Of a DNA stretch of 64,000 bases, positions 1 to 8,937 are shown in pieces. The stretch is taken from contig NZ_FNDD01000009.1 of NCBI RefSeq assembly GCF_900100015.1, forward strand, positions 1 to 64,000, in the 5' to 3' direction. The notes under the pieces were generated by a model. It did not search any database. It had not been told where the DNA came from and saw only the letters and a program-made list of their open reading frames with translations. The translations under genes and the position numbers were made by a program. Positions within the stretch are counted from its first letter, which is position 1. Each line of letters opens with the position of its first letter. This DNA comes from Vibrio xiamenensis. Its GTDB lineage: Bacteria > Pseudomonadota > Gammaproteobacteria > Enterobacterales > Vibrionaceae.

Positions 1-20
1 ACCTTGGCAAGGTTGCGCTC
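1..20 (-). pseudogene. Partial tRNA-Gly copy at window edge
   Basis: Positions 1-20 repeat the anticodon-arm part of the intact tRNA-Gly gene at 134-209 (19-20 identical bases around the GCC anticodon). From about position 21 the sequence departs from a tRNA D-arm and acceptor stem. The 3' half would lie outside the window. It could be a degenerate tandem tRNA copy or one end of a recombined attachment site; the window cannot decide. Confidence 0.4.
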
Positions 21-100
21 TTGCGCTGACGCAATATCACCTCCAAATCTCTCATCCAATTGCTAGATGACAAACACAAATCACAAAGCGCTAGAAACCA

Positions 101-126
101 AAAAGCCCCGACTTTCGTCGAGGCTT
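101..126 (-). terminator. Intrinsic terminator of tRNA-Gly
   Basis: On the minus strand, just downstream of the tRNA 3' end, a G+C-rich stem (AAGCCTCGAC / GTCGGGGCTT, one mismatch) with a GAAA loop is followed by a T run. This is a standard Rho-independent terminator. Confidence 0.8.
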
Positions 127-133
127 TGAAATT

Positions 134-209
134 TGGAGCGACACACGAGGTTCGAACTCGTGACCTCAACCTTGGCAAGGTTGCGCTCTACCAACTGAGC
201 TAGTGTCGC
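134..209 (-). tRNA. tRNA-Gly (anticodon GCC)
   Basis: The 76-nt minus-strand sequence folds as a full cloverleaf. The acceptor stem GCGACAC pairs with GTGTCGC, followed by discriminator T and an encoded CCA. The D-arm carries AGCTCAGTTGGTAGAGC, the anticodon loop reads TTGCCAA, and the T-arm contains GTTCGAA. The GCC anticodon decodes GGC/GGU glycine codons. A terminator follows about 10 bases downstream, and a partial copy of the gene sits at the window start. Confidence 0.97.
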
Positions 210-375
210 ATCGTGTAACGGGCTTTGCCCTGTCAACGAAGCGTACTTTACCTGAGTGATTTTTTTCGTCAACAGAAATTTTAAGCCATTAAAATTGTTT
301 GGCTATTTTTTGATCTTAACGCTGTTTTTTTTAGCACAGCGACGGCAAATAAAACGCCGCGTTCACTCAATAAGA

Positions 376-392
376 CAGGCGCTTAGCGCCTG
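376..392. terminator. Hairpin downstream of pectate lyase gene
   Basis: A 7-bp perfect stem (CAGGCGC / GCGCCTG) with a three-base loop lies about 10 bases past the pectate lyase stop codon. There is no clear T run on either strand, so a terminator role is only likely from its position. Confidence 0.35.
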
Positions 393-402
393 CCGATAAA
401 CA

Positions 403-1566
403 TTACAAAGACAAGTTGCCTGCCCCAGCATTGCTTTCTAATGACGCTTCAAGCTCGTCTGTAGACAGCAAACTGTAGTTATAAGGCACAGTCCAAGATA
501 GATTGTCGGTTGGAATATCACAATCATCTAAGCTAAGCGCGTTGCCGTTGAATACAGAATCATCATCAAGTAATGAGCTGTTGCTCTTTTTCACCGAAAC
601 CAATTTGCATTTCTTGCTGTCTTTTAGGTTGTCGATGTTGAAGATGTTTTTCTCAGAGAAGATCGAACCTTCATAGCCAAGACCAAACGAATACATATAG
701 CCGTATGTATCGTCTTTGTAATCGCCTTCGAACAAGTTGTTGAACACGTGAACCTTACCAAAGCGAACTCGCGGCGTACGTTGAATAATGCTGCTAAAGA
801 TATTGTTAGCAAGCGTTACTCGAAGATGACCGCTGTCTTCGCTTGAATTGCTCTTGCTGTGGCCGATCAGCATCGTTTTGTTGTGATTTTTAAAGATAGA
901 GTTAGACACAGTCACATAATCACTGCCGTGCTTAATATCGAGCTGACCATCGTGCTGCACATACTCTTCACCATCGACTTCTTCATAATCGGCATCAGTA
1001 AATGAGCCATCATCGAACGTTACGTGGTCAACCCACACGTTGGTGGAATAAGTAATGGTCATGCTATCCCATTCCGCATTCCAACCGTCTCCATCTTCAT
1101 AATGTGGCTCAACATCGACTGGGGTTTCGATGCTGATATTACGAATAATGACGTTTTCAACTTTCGATACCACCAGCGAACCATTGGTAAAACCGGCGTC
1201 GCTGGTCACCCCGATGATGGTGGTATCTGCAGGAATTTTGATTTGTGAACGGCTCTTTTGATCGTCAAAGTCGGTGTATTCTTCACCGTCACTGATATCA
1301 ATGGTACCGCTGATTTGGATGATACGTGGTTCACCTTTATCTTCTTTCAATGCTGCTTTGAAATCAGTCACATTTGAAACAAGGTAGATATTGTCGCTAA
1401 CGGCATCCGCACCGCCAGTCGTGCCGCCATTTTCAGTCGCATAGCCAATATCAGCTGCAGTAAGCGCTTGATTAGTAGAAAGTGATGCCGCATGGGCAGT
1501 GTGAAGCGCCATAGAACCAGCCACGGCTAGGCTAAGTAAAGATAATGATAAGTGCTTTTGAGACAT
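403..1566 (-). CDS. Secreted pectate lyase, polysaccharide lyase family 1
   Basis: A 387-residue secreted enzyme that should cleave polygalacturonate (pectate) by beta-elimination. Residues 1-27 form a classic signal peptide ending around AHA-A. The rest reads as a PL1 parallel beta-helix: a VWVDH motif near residue 176 and an RTPRVRFG motif near residue 270 correspond to the conserved calcium-site and catalytic Arg regions of PelC-type lyases. Full length for the family. It is transcribed alone. The hexuronate pathway genes some 45 kb away in this window could consume its products. The 360-base upstream region holds a LacI-type palindrome (1713-1726). The family is clear; substrate (pectate against methylated pectin) is inferred. 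Confidence 0.9.
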   Translation of the reverse strand: MSQKHLSLSLLSLAVAGSMALHTAHAASLSTNQALTAADIGYATENGGTTGGADAVSDNIYLVSNVTDFKAALKEDKGEPRIIQISGTIDISDGEEYTDFDDQKSRSQIKIPADTTIIGVTSDAGFTNGSLVVSKVENVIIRNISIETPVDVEPHYEDGDGWNAEWDSMTITYSTNVWVDHVTFDDGSFTDADYEEVDGEEYVQHDGQLDIKHGSDYVTVSNSIFKNHNKTMLIGHSKSNSSEDSGHLRVTLANNIFSSIIQRTPRVRFGKVHVFNNLFEGDYKDDTYGYMYSFGLGYEGSIFSEKNIFNIDNLKDSKKCKLVSVKKSNSSLLDDDSVFNGNALSLDDCDIPTDNLSWTVPYNYSLLSTDELEASLESNAGAGNLSL

Positions 1567-1930
1567 TGTTAGTGACTCCTGTTTTTCTATATTAAGTTAC
1601 GGGGGAGTATTTAACGCCTTATTTTTATTGAGAAAATAAACACAAAATCTCATTTTATAAAATAAAAGGCGCTTGTTTTTACCACCCTAAAAAAAACAAG
1701 AAAACCAAATCATGTTATCGATTACACCATTTCAGATCTGTGCCACAGGTATGGCGAATTGGACTAACAAAACCGTCAGCAATTTGCGCCGATTGGGTAT
1801 AACAACTGGTTTATGACTCGTAGCAGCGCACGCAAAACGTGACAAATCGAGTCAGCGAACAGCGCTGCCGAGCGCGCAATCATATTTCGCACCAACCGCC
1901 TGATACCAGATAGGCGATCGGCGTACAAAT
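1567..1930. promoter_or_regulatory. Pectate lyase upstream region with LacI-type palindrome
   Basis: This 364-base gap has no coding potential that I can support. It must contain the minus-strand promoter of the pectate lyase gene. The near-perfect palindrome TGTTATCGATTACA at 1713-1726 has the form of a LacI-family operator, about 150 bases upstream of the start codon. No regulator gene of that family is in the window. The stretch 1740-1930 shows nothing else I can name. Confidence 0.4.
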
Positions 1931-2221
1931 TTAGTCAATGCCATCAATCATCAACACGCTGTAGTTGGCACCCAAATTACGATGCGCTTTGGCAGCTTGA
2001 TATTCTGGGCTGTAATACCAACGCTTCGCGGCCTCTTTATCGGTAAACGATAAAATGACCGCCCCTTCAGCACTTGGGCCTTCTAAAACTTCCAGCTCAC
2101 CATAAAACGCCAGTGGTGTAATCTGGTGACCATCGCGCGCTTTACTCGCTAGCGAAGCGTACATGTCCATCTCGGCTTGGTCTTTAGTGTCTTGGCGGAC
2201 AAAAACCACGTATGTTGTCAT
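1931..2221 (-). CDS. DUF1330 family protein
   Basis: A 96-residue cytoplasmic protein of the DUF1330 dimeric alpha-beta barrel type. Support comes from the length, the pattern of a short N-terminal strand, the EVLEGPSAEGAVILSFTD segment (residues about 46-63) and the WYYSPEYQAAKAHR segment near residues 68-81, which are typical of the family. No reaction is established for it. I start it at the ATG at 2221, with AAGGGGA seven bases upstream, rather than at the GTG one codon earlier. It is monocistronic and lies between the pectate lyase and ohr genes on the same strand. Confidence 0.75.
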   Translation of the reverse strand: MTTYVVFVRQDTKDQAEMDMYASLASKARDGHQITPLAFYGELEVLEGPSAEGAVILSFTDKEAAKRWYYSPEYQAAKAHRNLGANYSVLMIDGID

Positions 2222-2361
2222 CACAATCCCCTTTTAAATGGCCAGGCGCTGATCATCATCGCTACTCACCTGACGTGTTGTTAATTAGCTGCGGCTATTT
2301 CTAGCGCTACTTTTGCGCGCGCTCTCAGCTGGGAGCTTACTCGTTTCTTACTGTTTAAAAA

Positions 2362-2386
2362 GCAAAAGCCCACCAAAAGGTGGGCT
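2362..2386 (-). terminator. Intrinsic terminator of ohr
   Basis: On the minus strand the stem AAGCCCACC / GGTGGGCTT with a TTTT loop is followed by TTTGCTTTTT, about 35 bases beyond the ohr stop codon. Confidence 0.85.
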
Positions 2387-2421
2387 TACTACTGTAATCG
2401 ATAATGTTTACACAATCACGA

Positions 2422-2847
2422 TTAAAGAACAGTCAGTGTCACGTCGATGTTGCCACGAGTTGCGTTTGAATATGGGCAAACTTGGTGCGCTTTCTCAACG
2501 AGTTCTTGTACCAGTGCTTTATCCAGTTCAGGAACGGTAATGCGCAATTCCACTTCGATACCAAAACCTTGAGGAATTGGACCGATACCCACCAAGCCTT
2601 CGATGGTCGCTGCTTCTGGAATTTTCACTTTTTGTTGTGAAGCAACCAGTTTAAGTGCGCCCATAAAACACGCTGAGTAGCCAGCTGCGAAAAGCTGCTC
2701 AGGGTTAGTACCTTCACCACCCATGCCACCAAGTGCTTTTGGGGTCGTCAATTTCAAATCGATTTGTTGGTCGTCCGCTGTTGCGCGTCCGTCACGACCG
2801 CCAGTGATTGATGCTTGAGCAGTAAATACGGTTTTTTCTAAAGACAT
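2422..2847 (-). CDS. ohr: Organic hydroperoxide resistance protein (OsmC/Ohr family)
   Basis: A 141-residue thiol peroxidase that reduces organic hydroperoxides in the cytoplasm using lipoyl-dependent reductant. Ohr subfamily traits are visible: the first conserved cysteine in [13 protein letters not shown] (near residue 60) and the second in [14 protein letters not shown] near residue 125, with the typical length. The start is placed at the ATG at 2847 because GGAG lies nine bases upstream; an 11-codon N-terminal extension in the same frame lacks such a site. An intrinsic terminator follows. No OhrR regulator is adjacent, so its regulation cannot be judged from the window. Confidence 0.92.
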   Translation of the reverse strand: MSLEKTVFTAQASITGGRDGRATADDQQIDLKLTTPKALGGMGGEGTNPEQLFAAGYSACFMGALKLVASQQKVKIPEAATIEGLVGIGPIPQGFGIEVELRITVPELDKALVQELVEKAHQVCPYSNATRGNIDVTLTVL

Positions 2848-3072
2848 AACATTACTCCGTTTTCCGGTTTGATTCGTCATCGGTGCTGAGCCAACTCAGC
2901 ACCCTAGTATCGTTATCTCAGTGGTTATCAAACCACTTCCCTACTCAACGCGATACCACTTTAAAAAGGCGTTAAGTCATCGATGGAGTTAATACTAGTC
3001 GCCTTTACTTTAAATTGCAAGCAATTAAATTGTGCACAACTTAAAGTAAAGATAAAAAGCGAATCGCGTTCA

Positions 3073-4005
3073 CTAGCGCAATAATTCAACGTCGGTATTC
3101 GGTAACTCGCGCATCGCGTGCTTAGGAGAATCGCCAAACAGCTTTCGATAGGCAGTAATAAAGTTGGCACTGTGATTATAACCGGCCAAGCTTGCCGCTT
3201 CACGAATCGAGATATGCTTCTGCTCAAGCAACTCTTTCGCTTGATGCAGTTTCCGTTCGCGTAAATAGCGATTAAGGCTCATACCTAACTCTTTACGCGC
3301 AGTACGTTGCAAGGTTGACAGGCTCATACCAAGATCTTGGGCAATATCAGTCAGGGTTTTGCCTTCGGTGGTTTCATCACGCAAGTACACTTTAAGCCGC
3401 GTCGATTGAGTTTGCTCTTTGTCACTGGTCGCCAGTGGCTGCTGTTTTAGTTGGGTTAATAAGTTGTCCCACACCGACAGCACAAACGCTTCGCGCAGCA
3501 TCGCTTCAGATTGACTGTGGCTGCTGGTTAAATTGAGCGCTTCGGCAAGTTGACCTAAATGCAAAGGTAACGACCAATCAAAACGCGTTAAATGAGTACT
3601 AAACGCTCGTTCAAACGCGATTTTATCTTTCGTTTTTAGCTTTGAATCTACCCAAGTTAGCGACATCGAAATGACAATACTGCGACTACGAACGTAGGCT
3701 TTTGCCGCTCCCTCCACCAAATCAGATTGCGCATAATAAATGGCGGTAGCGGTGACCGGCGCAGATTTTTCATAACGGCAACCTTTGAGCTCATGCCTTT
3801 GACCATATCGCATCAACGCTTTACTCTCGAGTGGCAGAGCGATAATCAGTTGCGGCGTTAATTGGCGCTGGCTACTGAAATCTGCCTTATGAACGATGTC
3901 CTTGTTATGAAACAACACACCCTCTTCAACGAACAGATTTTCCACTCTTCCGGTAAACAAGCCACGCTTACGAACTCGCGTATCCGGCAAAATAGGTTGA
4001 CTCAT
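3073..4005 (-). CDS. AraC-family regulator, probably of siderophore uptake
   Basis: A 310-residue transcription factor. The C-terminal 100 residues hold the AraC double helix-turn-helix (TLTDIAQDLGMSLSTLQRTA near 215-235 and ISIREAASLAGYNHSANFITAYRKLFGDSP near 265-293). The N-terminal 200 residues would be the effector domain, with the layout of PchR-like ferrisiderophore-responsive regulators. It is divergent from the TonB-dependent receptor gene and shares a 130-base intergenic region with it that contains a Fur box. This suggests it activates the receptor when the ferrisiderophore is present. The family is certain; the ligand is inferred from the neighbour. Confidence 0.85.
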   Translation of the reverse strand: MSQPILPDTRVRKRGLFTGRVENLFVEEGVLFHNKDIVHKADFSSQRQLTPQLIIALPLESKALMRYGQRHELKGCRYEKSAPVTATAIYYAQSDLVEGAAKAYVRSRSIVISMSLTWVDSKLKTKDKIAFERAFSTHLTRFDWSLPLHLGQLAEALNLTSSHSQSEAMLREAFVLSVWDNLLTQLKQQPLATSDKEQTQSTRLKVYLRDETTEGKTLTDIAQDLGMSLSTLQRTARKELGMSLNRYLRERKLHQAKELLEQKHISIREAASLAGYNHSANFITAYRKLFGDSPKHAMRELPNTDVELLR

Positions 4006-4091
4006 GATGATTTTGACCGTTTTGAATAATTAAATGAACATGCCGCAATATTATCTCGCCACATTGAGTGATATATTAACGCCAAATAAAA

Positions 4092-4110
4092 GCAAATGAA
4101 AATAATTATC
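4092..4110 (+). promoter_or_regulatory. Fur box
   Basis: The 19 bases match the Fur consensus GATAATGATAATCATTATC at 15 of 19 positions. They lie 25 bases upstream of the receptor start codon, between the divergent AraC-type regulator and receptor genes. Iron repression of the receptor, and possibly of both genes, follows. Confidence 0.75.
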
Positions 4111-4134
4111 ATATAGATTTAAGGAGTTAATATC

Positions 4135-6306
4135 ATGATGGTCAATAAGGATGCGGTGGTACGCAGTCGAATCTCCCTTGCAGTTGCTCTGGCGCTGAGC
4201 GTCAACACCTATGCAATGGCAGATACCAAGGCCGACAGCGAAAACGTCACTGAAGACGAAACCGTCGTGGTTTATGGTAACCCACTTTATGGCATGGCCC
4301 CATCAGAAGAAACTGGCGGCTACAGTGTTGATTCCGCGACTATCGGCACTAAAACCCCTGCGGCATTAAAAGACATTCCGCAGTCGGTGTCGGTTCTGAC
4401 CAATGATTACATCGAAGAGCGCAACTTTGTTGCTGTCGATGATCTGGCAAAAGCCACCCCGGGTCTTCGTACTCTGATGAACGACAGCGGCCGCTCATCG
4501 ATTTTCTCACGCGGTTACGAATACGATGAAGTGAGCTTAAATGGTCTACCATCACCAATGCAAAGCCGTTACGGTAACCTACCAGCACTCGCCGCAGTTG
4601 ACCGCGTTGAAATCATGCGTGGTCCATCAGGGCTATTTAACAGCACCAGCGAATTAGGCGGCGTCATTAACATGGTGCTTAAACGCCCAACCGAAGAATT
4701 TAACGCGTCAGTCACTGGTCGTTACGGTTCTTGGGATCGTCATTATTTAGAAGCTGATGTGGGCGGCGCGCTTAATGAAGCGAAAACGTTGCGCGGGCGC
4801 TTTGTGGTTGCGAATGCCGACATCAAAAACCAAACCGACTACAACGATAACGACAACGGCACATACTACGGTACCCTTGAATACGATATTAATGACAGCA
4901 CCCTAGCTTCTGTCTATGTGCTGCACCAAACCAAAGACATCGTACCAACCAACGGTCTGCCTGCGTACAGCGATGGTTCGCTGCTTAACATTGGCCGCAG
5001 CACCTACCTAGGCTCTGCCGATGACAACTTTAATGCCGATACTACTGATGTCGGCGCGTCATTGCAGCACACCTTCCGCAATGGCGGCGTTGGTCAAGTG
5101 TCGATGCGTTATCAAGATCACGATGTATCGTTTGAACAAACCTACACCAACGGTGCTGTCGACGAAGACGGTAACACAGGTTTGATGTTTGCCGCCTCCG
5201 CAAACCAACAGAAAAACTTCGCCGCCGATGCCAACTACAGCCAAACCTTCGATATGCTCGGTAATGTCAGCGAGTACGTGGTCGGTGCCGATTACAAACG
5301 TTATGAATCCGATACTCAAAGTTACACCAACAAAAACTTTGTTTCGTCGATCAACGTGTTTGATTTCGATCCAAGCAGCGTGACCACACCCACTTACAGC
5401 TACACCAAAAATGCCTATCAAGAGAGCTCCGAGTTTGGTCTGTACGCCAAAGCCACTTGGCGCTTAATGGAACCACTGGCACTGATTACGGGTGCTCGTC
5501 TATCTTGGTACGATCTTGAGCTAACCAACACCACATTATCAACGGGTGCGCAATCGACTGACACCGATTCGATCAACGCCAAAATCACACCGTATGCGGG
5601 TTTGGTTTACGATTTAAACGAAACTCATACTCTGTATGCAAGTTACTCAAACGTGTTTAAGCCGCAAACCAGCCAAGATGAAGATGGCAAAATGCTGGAT
5701 GCTCGTGAAGGTCATCAATGGGAAATGGGCGTGAAATCATCGCTGTTTGATGGCGACCTGAATACCCGCGCCACCGCGTTTATCATGGAAGACCGCAACA
5801 TTGCGGCGCAAGCTTATGACGAAGACGGTACCGCGATCAGCAACACTTACGTTGCAACAGGTAAAGTGGAAACCAAAGGTATCGAGCTTGAAGCCACCGG
5901 TTATATCACCGAAAACTGGATGACGATGACTGGCTATACCTACACCGATATCGTCGAACTGAGTGGCGATCACAACGGCAAATTTGACACCATTCCAAAG
6001 CACTCACTATCGCTATGGACCGATTACCATCTCGCTGACTGGGTTCCTGGTTTGCACATCGGCGGTGGTATGACTGCACTGAGCGATTTCAGCTTTACCA
6101 AAGGTTCGGTGGAAACCAAACAAGCGGGTTACGCCATCTTTGATGCGGCGATTCGCTACGACGTGACGCCAAATCTCACCGCATCGGTCAATGCTTATAA
6201 CATTTTCGATCGTGAGTACTACTACCGCGTCGGCTCTGTTGCCACCTTTAACATGTACGGTGCACCTGCCAACTTTATGGCTGGCTTCACCTACAAATTT
6301 AACTAA
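4135..6306 (+). CDS. TonB-dependent siderophore receptor
   Basis: A 723-residue outer-membrane receptor that imports a ferric siderophore using TonB energy. It has a signal peptide (cleavage near residue 29), a TonB box ETVVVYG at about 42-48, a plug domain (ALKDIPQSVSVLTNDYI through VEIMRGPSGLFN... GGVINMVLKRP, about 75-185) and a C-terminal 22-strand-type barrel that ends FMAGFTYKFN. The plug motifs place it in the hydroxamate-type (FhuE/FpvA-like) siderophore receptor group. AAGGAG lies eight bases before the ATG. A Fur box precedes it and a hairpin terminator follows, then an esterase gene that probably acts on the same siderophore. The exact ligand cannot be read from sequence. Confidence 0.93.
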   Translation: MMVNKDAVVRSRISLAVALALSVNTYAMADTKADSENVTEDETVVVYGNPLYGMAPSEETGGYSVDSATIGTKTPAALKDIPQSVSVLTNDYIEERNFVAVDDLAKATPGLRTLMNDSGRSSIFSRGYEYDEVSLNGLPSPMQSRYGNLPALAAVDRVEIMRGPSGLFNSTSELGGVINMVLKRPTEEFNASVTGRYGSWDRHYLEADVGGALNEAKTLRGRFVVANADIKNQTDYNDNDNGTYYGTLEYDINDSTLASVYVLHQTKDIVPTNGLPAYSDGSLLNIGRSTYLGSADDNFNADTTDVGASLQHTFRNGGVGQVSMRYQDHDVSFEQTYTNGAVDEDGNTGLMFAASANQQKNFAADANYSQTFDMLGNVSEYVVGADYKRYESDTQSYTNKNFVSSINVFDFDPSSVTTPTYSYTKNAYQESSEFGLYAKATWRLMEPLALITGARLSWYDLELTNTTLSTGAQSTDTDSINAKITPYAGLVYDLNETHTLYASYSNVFKPQTSQDEDGKMLDAREGHQWEMGVKSSLFDGDLNTRATAFIMEDRNIAAQAYDEDGTAISNTYVATGKVETKGIELEATGYITENWMTMTGYTYTDIVELSGDHNGKFDTIPKHSLSLWTDYHLADWVPGLHIGGGMTALSDFSFTKGSVETKQAGYAIFDAAIRYDVTPNLTASVNAYNIFDREYYYRVGSVATFNMYGAPANFMAGFTYKFN

Positions 6307-6325
6307 TTAACACCAGCGTAAAGTC

Positions 6326-6353
6326 AAAAGCAGGGAGACAGTTCCCTGCTTTT
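6326..6353 (+). terminator. Hairpin terminator between receptor and esterase genes
   Basis: A perfect 11-bp stem (AAAAGCAGGGA / TCCCTGCTTTT) with a six-base loop ends in a short T run. It lies between two co-oriented genes 64 bases apart and probably attenuates read-through into the esterase gene. Confidence 0.75.
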
Positions 6354-6370
6354 GGCGTTGAGGACACCTT

Positions 6371-7420
6371 GTGAAAAAGCTTCTTGCCAGTACCTTTGCT
6401 ACGCTTCTCAGCACTCAAGTGGTTGCCGAGCAACCATTAACTTATGCTGAGCTGTTTAACCATCCGTCAACCATTCTCAATGAAACACGTCAATACAGCG
6501 TGCATCTGCCCAGCGATTACCAGCGCAATAAACATCAGCACTACCCTGTGGTGTATTTGCTCGATGGTGAAAATCGCATGCTGCAAGTGTCCGGCATCAT
6601 TCAGTCCTTTCAAGGTGGCTTAAGCCCCAATGTGCCAGACATGATCATCGTTGGCGTCCACAACACCAACCGCATGCGCGATTACACCCCGACGCACTCA
6701 CTGACACTGCCAAGCGGCGACGCTGGCCCTGGTTACGCCGAGACAGGCGGCGGACGTCAGTTTCTTAAGTATCTGACTGACGAATTAATTCCGATCATTA
6801 ACGCTCAATATCGCACCGCTAAGCCAAATATTATGATTGGTCACTCCCTTGGCGGTTTAACCGCGCTGGATGCGATGAGTTTGCACACCGACGATTTTCA
6901 GGCTTACATTTCTATCGACCCAAGCCTGTGGTTTGATTATCCGAATTACTACAGCTATTTAGAGAAGTCGTTTGAGCAACCATTTAAAACGCCAGTGTCT
7001 CTTTACTTAGCGATGGCAAATAATCCGTTTACGCCTGGTATTGGCCGTTCCAATTTCCATCGCGACCACCTGCTCAATTTCGCCAAAAAAATCGCCCCAG
7101 ATACGGATGAAAAGAACCTTTATCTGAATAGTCATTATTTTGAAAACGAGAACCACCACACCGTGTATCACTTGGCGGTGTATAACGGTTTAAGTTGGTT
7201 GTTTGATGGTTACGGCTTGAATACAGCGCCGAGAGAATTGACGTTAGAGAAGGTTCGCGACCGTTATCAAAGTCTAAATTTGCGTCTCCATAGCGATCTT
7301 AAGCCTGACCAAAGTTATTTAAAACTGCTCGAGAAAAAAGCCGCGCGCTGGCCGAATATGGAAATACCCGCCGATGAAGTAAAAAAAATCGACGCCTATT
7401 TTTACCCTGCCAAGCAGTAG
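6371..7420 (+). CDS. Periplasmic alpha/beta-hydrolase, putative siderophore esterase
   Basis: A 349-residue protein with a signal peptide (cleavage near VVA-EQ, residue 19) and an esterase D / IroE-like fold. YLLDGE near residue 57 matches the oxyanion-side strand of this family, and GHSLGG holds the nucleophile Ser159. A C-terminal His is likely in the NHHTVYH segment near 260. It starts at GTG with GAGGA about seven bases upstream. Its position directly behind the siderophore receptor suggests it hydrolyses or processes the imported siderophore. A general carboxylesterase is the alternative. Confidence 0.8.
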   Translation: MKKLLASTFATLLSTQVVAEQPLTYAELFNHPSTILNETRQYSVHLPSDYQRNKHQHYPVVYLLDGENRMLQVSGIIQSFQGGLSPNVPDMIIVGVHNTNRMRDYTPTHSLTLPSGDAGPGYAETGGGRQFLKYLTDELIPIINAQYRTAKPNIMIGHSLGGLTALDAMSLHTDDFQAYISIDPSLWFDYPNYYSYLEKSFEQPFKTPVSLYLAMANNPFTPGIGRSNFHRDHLLNFAKKIAPDTDEKNLYLNSHYFENENHHTVYHLAVYNGLSWLFDGYGLNTAPRELTLEKVRDRYQSLNLRLHSDLKPDQSYLKLLEKKAARWPNMEIPADEVKKIDAYFYPAKQ

Positions 7421-7499
7421 TTGATAAAGCTGCACTTCTCATCTGAAAGCCAACAGCAGCGCGAGTTAATTCGCCAACTCGCGCTGTTTGACACTGTAA

Positions 7500-8834
7500 T
7501 TAAAACGGAAACGCTGCGTGCATTTCACTGGCCAACAGAGTTTTTAGCATTTGCAGGCCTTGTTTGAATCTGGCTTCGGAGCTTATCGACATCAGCGACA
7601 GACGCACATAATTGGTCGCAATGCCCGATACCGAAAAGTGGTTACCACTTTGCAGCAAAATACCGAGATTTTTTGCTTCCATCACAAACGCTTCTGGAGA
7701 CCAATGGTTCGGTAGAGGCAGCCATACGTGATAACCGCGGGTGCTGCGAACTTGTGGGCCTAATATCTCTTGCGCCAACGCTTGACGACGCTCGGCTAAT
7801 TGACGCTGATTGCGTGCCAAACGAAACGCATCTCGAGTTTCGATCAGCTGATCCGCAGTGGCATAACCCACTGGCGATGCCAACCAAACATTGGCACGCA
7901 GATGTGCGTTAACTTCACTGACCATACTATCTGGCAGCTTCAGAAATCCGCAGCGCAAAGATGGGCTAATCGCTTTCGACAAACTACTTAAATGAAAGGC
8001 GCGATGAGGGATATAGTTGGTGATAGCACTTATCGGCTGCGGATTTAAAAAGCCAAATACATCATCTTCGATAAGCCAGCGACCGGTATATTCGATCACT
8101 TCAGCGATCTCTTTGCGCCGCACTTCATCCATGCTCACACCAATCGGGTTTTGATGCGATGGCGTGACAACTACGACCTTAGGCTGATAGTGAGCAATCA
8201 CATAGCGTAAACTTTCCGGTGACATACCACGCTCATCAAGCTCGACGCCCACCAGTTTTCTACCCAGCAGTTTTGCCACTGCGATAAGCCCAGGATACGT
8301 ATGAGATTCGACTGCAATCGTATCGCCAACATCAGTCAGCATCAGTATCAGCAGCGACAGCCCGTGCTGAGCGCCATTGGTGAGAACGGTGTTATGGACA
8401 CTGCCTCCTTCCAATCCATAATGCTTCGCCCAAGTCACACCGACTTTGCGATGCGCTTCGTGTCCTGACTGGTCGGCATAGCTAAGCAGTTGCAAGTCCA
8501 AATAACGGCTGGCCTTTTCCATCGCCTTTTGTAGATAGGGTAAATTGCTCGCCAAATAAGGCTGAATGATCGAAAAGTTATACTCGGCATTTTCCTCATC
8601 GTGGCTATCGGCTTGTCCGGCGAGTGGTTTGACAAAAGTACCGCGGCCAACAAAAGACTCAACGCGACCTTTTTCCGCCAATAAATTGTATGCTTTCGCA
8701 ATGGTTGTGGGGGTGGTATCAAGGTCATCAGCTAAAATGCGATGAGGGGGTAATTTGGAATGGATTGGATATTCACCTTGGTCGATTCGCTGCTCAATCT
8801 TATGTGCTATTTGTCTAAATTTCGTTTCGCTCAC
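7500..8834 (-). CDS. MocR-type (GntR-aminotransferase) transcription regulator
   Basis: A 444-residue fusion regulator. Residues 1-70 are a GntR winged helix (KLPPHRILADDLDTTPTTIAKAYNLL). Residues 100-440 form an aminotransferase class I domain with TPSHQNPIG and a lysine in SSLSKAISPSLRCGFLK, the expected PLP-binding site. MocR proteins use PLP or an amino-substrate adduct as effector and usually act on a divergent gene, here the LysE exporter. It starts at GTG with GGAG about six bases upstream. Two direct repeats 30 bp apart in the intergenic region are candidate operators. Which amino acid or vitamin it senses is unknown. Confidence 0.9.
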   Translation of the reverse strand: MSETKFRQIAHKIEQRIDQGEYPIHSKLPPHRILADDLDTTPTTIAKAYNLLAEKGRVESFVGRGTFVKPLAGQADSHDEENAEYNFSIIQPYLASNLPYLQKAMEKASRYLDLQLLSYADQSGHEAHRKVGVTWAKHYGLEGGSVHNTVLTNGAQHGLSLLILMLTDVGDTIAVESHTYPGLIAVAKLLGRKLVGVELDERGMSPESLRYVIAHYQPKVVVVTPSHQNPIGVSMDEVRRKEIAEVIEYTGRWLIEDDVFGFLNPQPISAITNYIPHRAFHLSSLSKAISPSLRCGFLKLPDSMVSEVNAHLRANVWLASPVGYATADQLIETRDAFRLARNQRQLAERRQALAQEILGPQVRSTRGYHVWLPLPNHWSPEAFVMEAKNLGILLQSGNHFSVSGIATNYVRLSLMSISSEARFKQGLQMLKTLLASEMHAAFPF

Positions 8835-8891
8835 CGCCTACTCCTAGCTCAGCCAATCTTTTATAAATTACAGATGCCAGTTTACCCCGTC

Positions 8892-8937
8892 ACATTGACA
8901 TAGCAAATAATTTACAAACCTACATTGACCTAGGCAA
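8892..8937. promoter_or_regulatory. Direct-repeat operator for the MocR regulator
   Basis: Two copies of ACATTGAC(A/C)TAG(G)CAA start at 8892 and 8922, exactly 30 bases apart, or close to three helical turns. This is the arrangement known for GabR/PdxR-type operators. They lie in the 357-base gap (8835-9191) between the regulator and lysE-family genes. A weaker third copy (ACATTGATTGGCA) lies near 9070. The rest of the gap is AT-rich promoter DNA. Confidence 0.6.

Noticed and set aside
1024..1248. Open frames on the strand opposite to the pectate lyase and similar frames in other genes.
   Set aside because: They are shadows of genes with strong family matches and lack ribosome-binding sites of their own.
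2393..2406. A second LacI-like palindrome (TGTAATCGATAATG).
   Set aside because: It lies between the ohr stop codon and its terminator, not in a promoter region, and one arm is broken.
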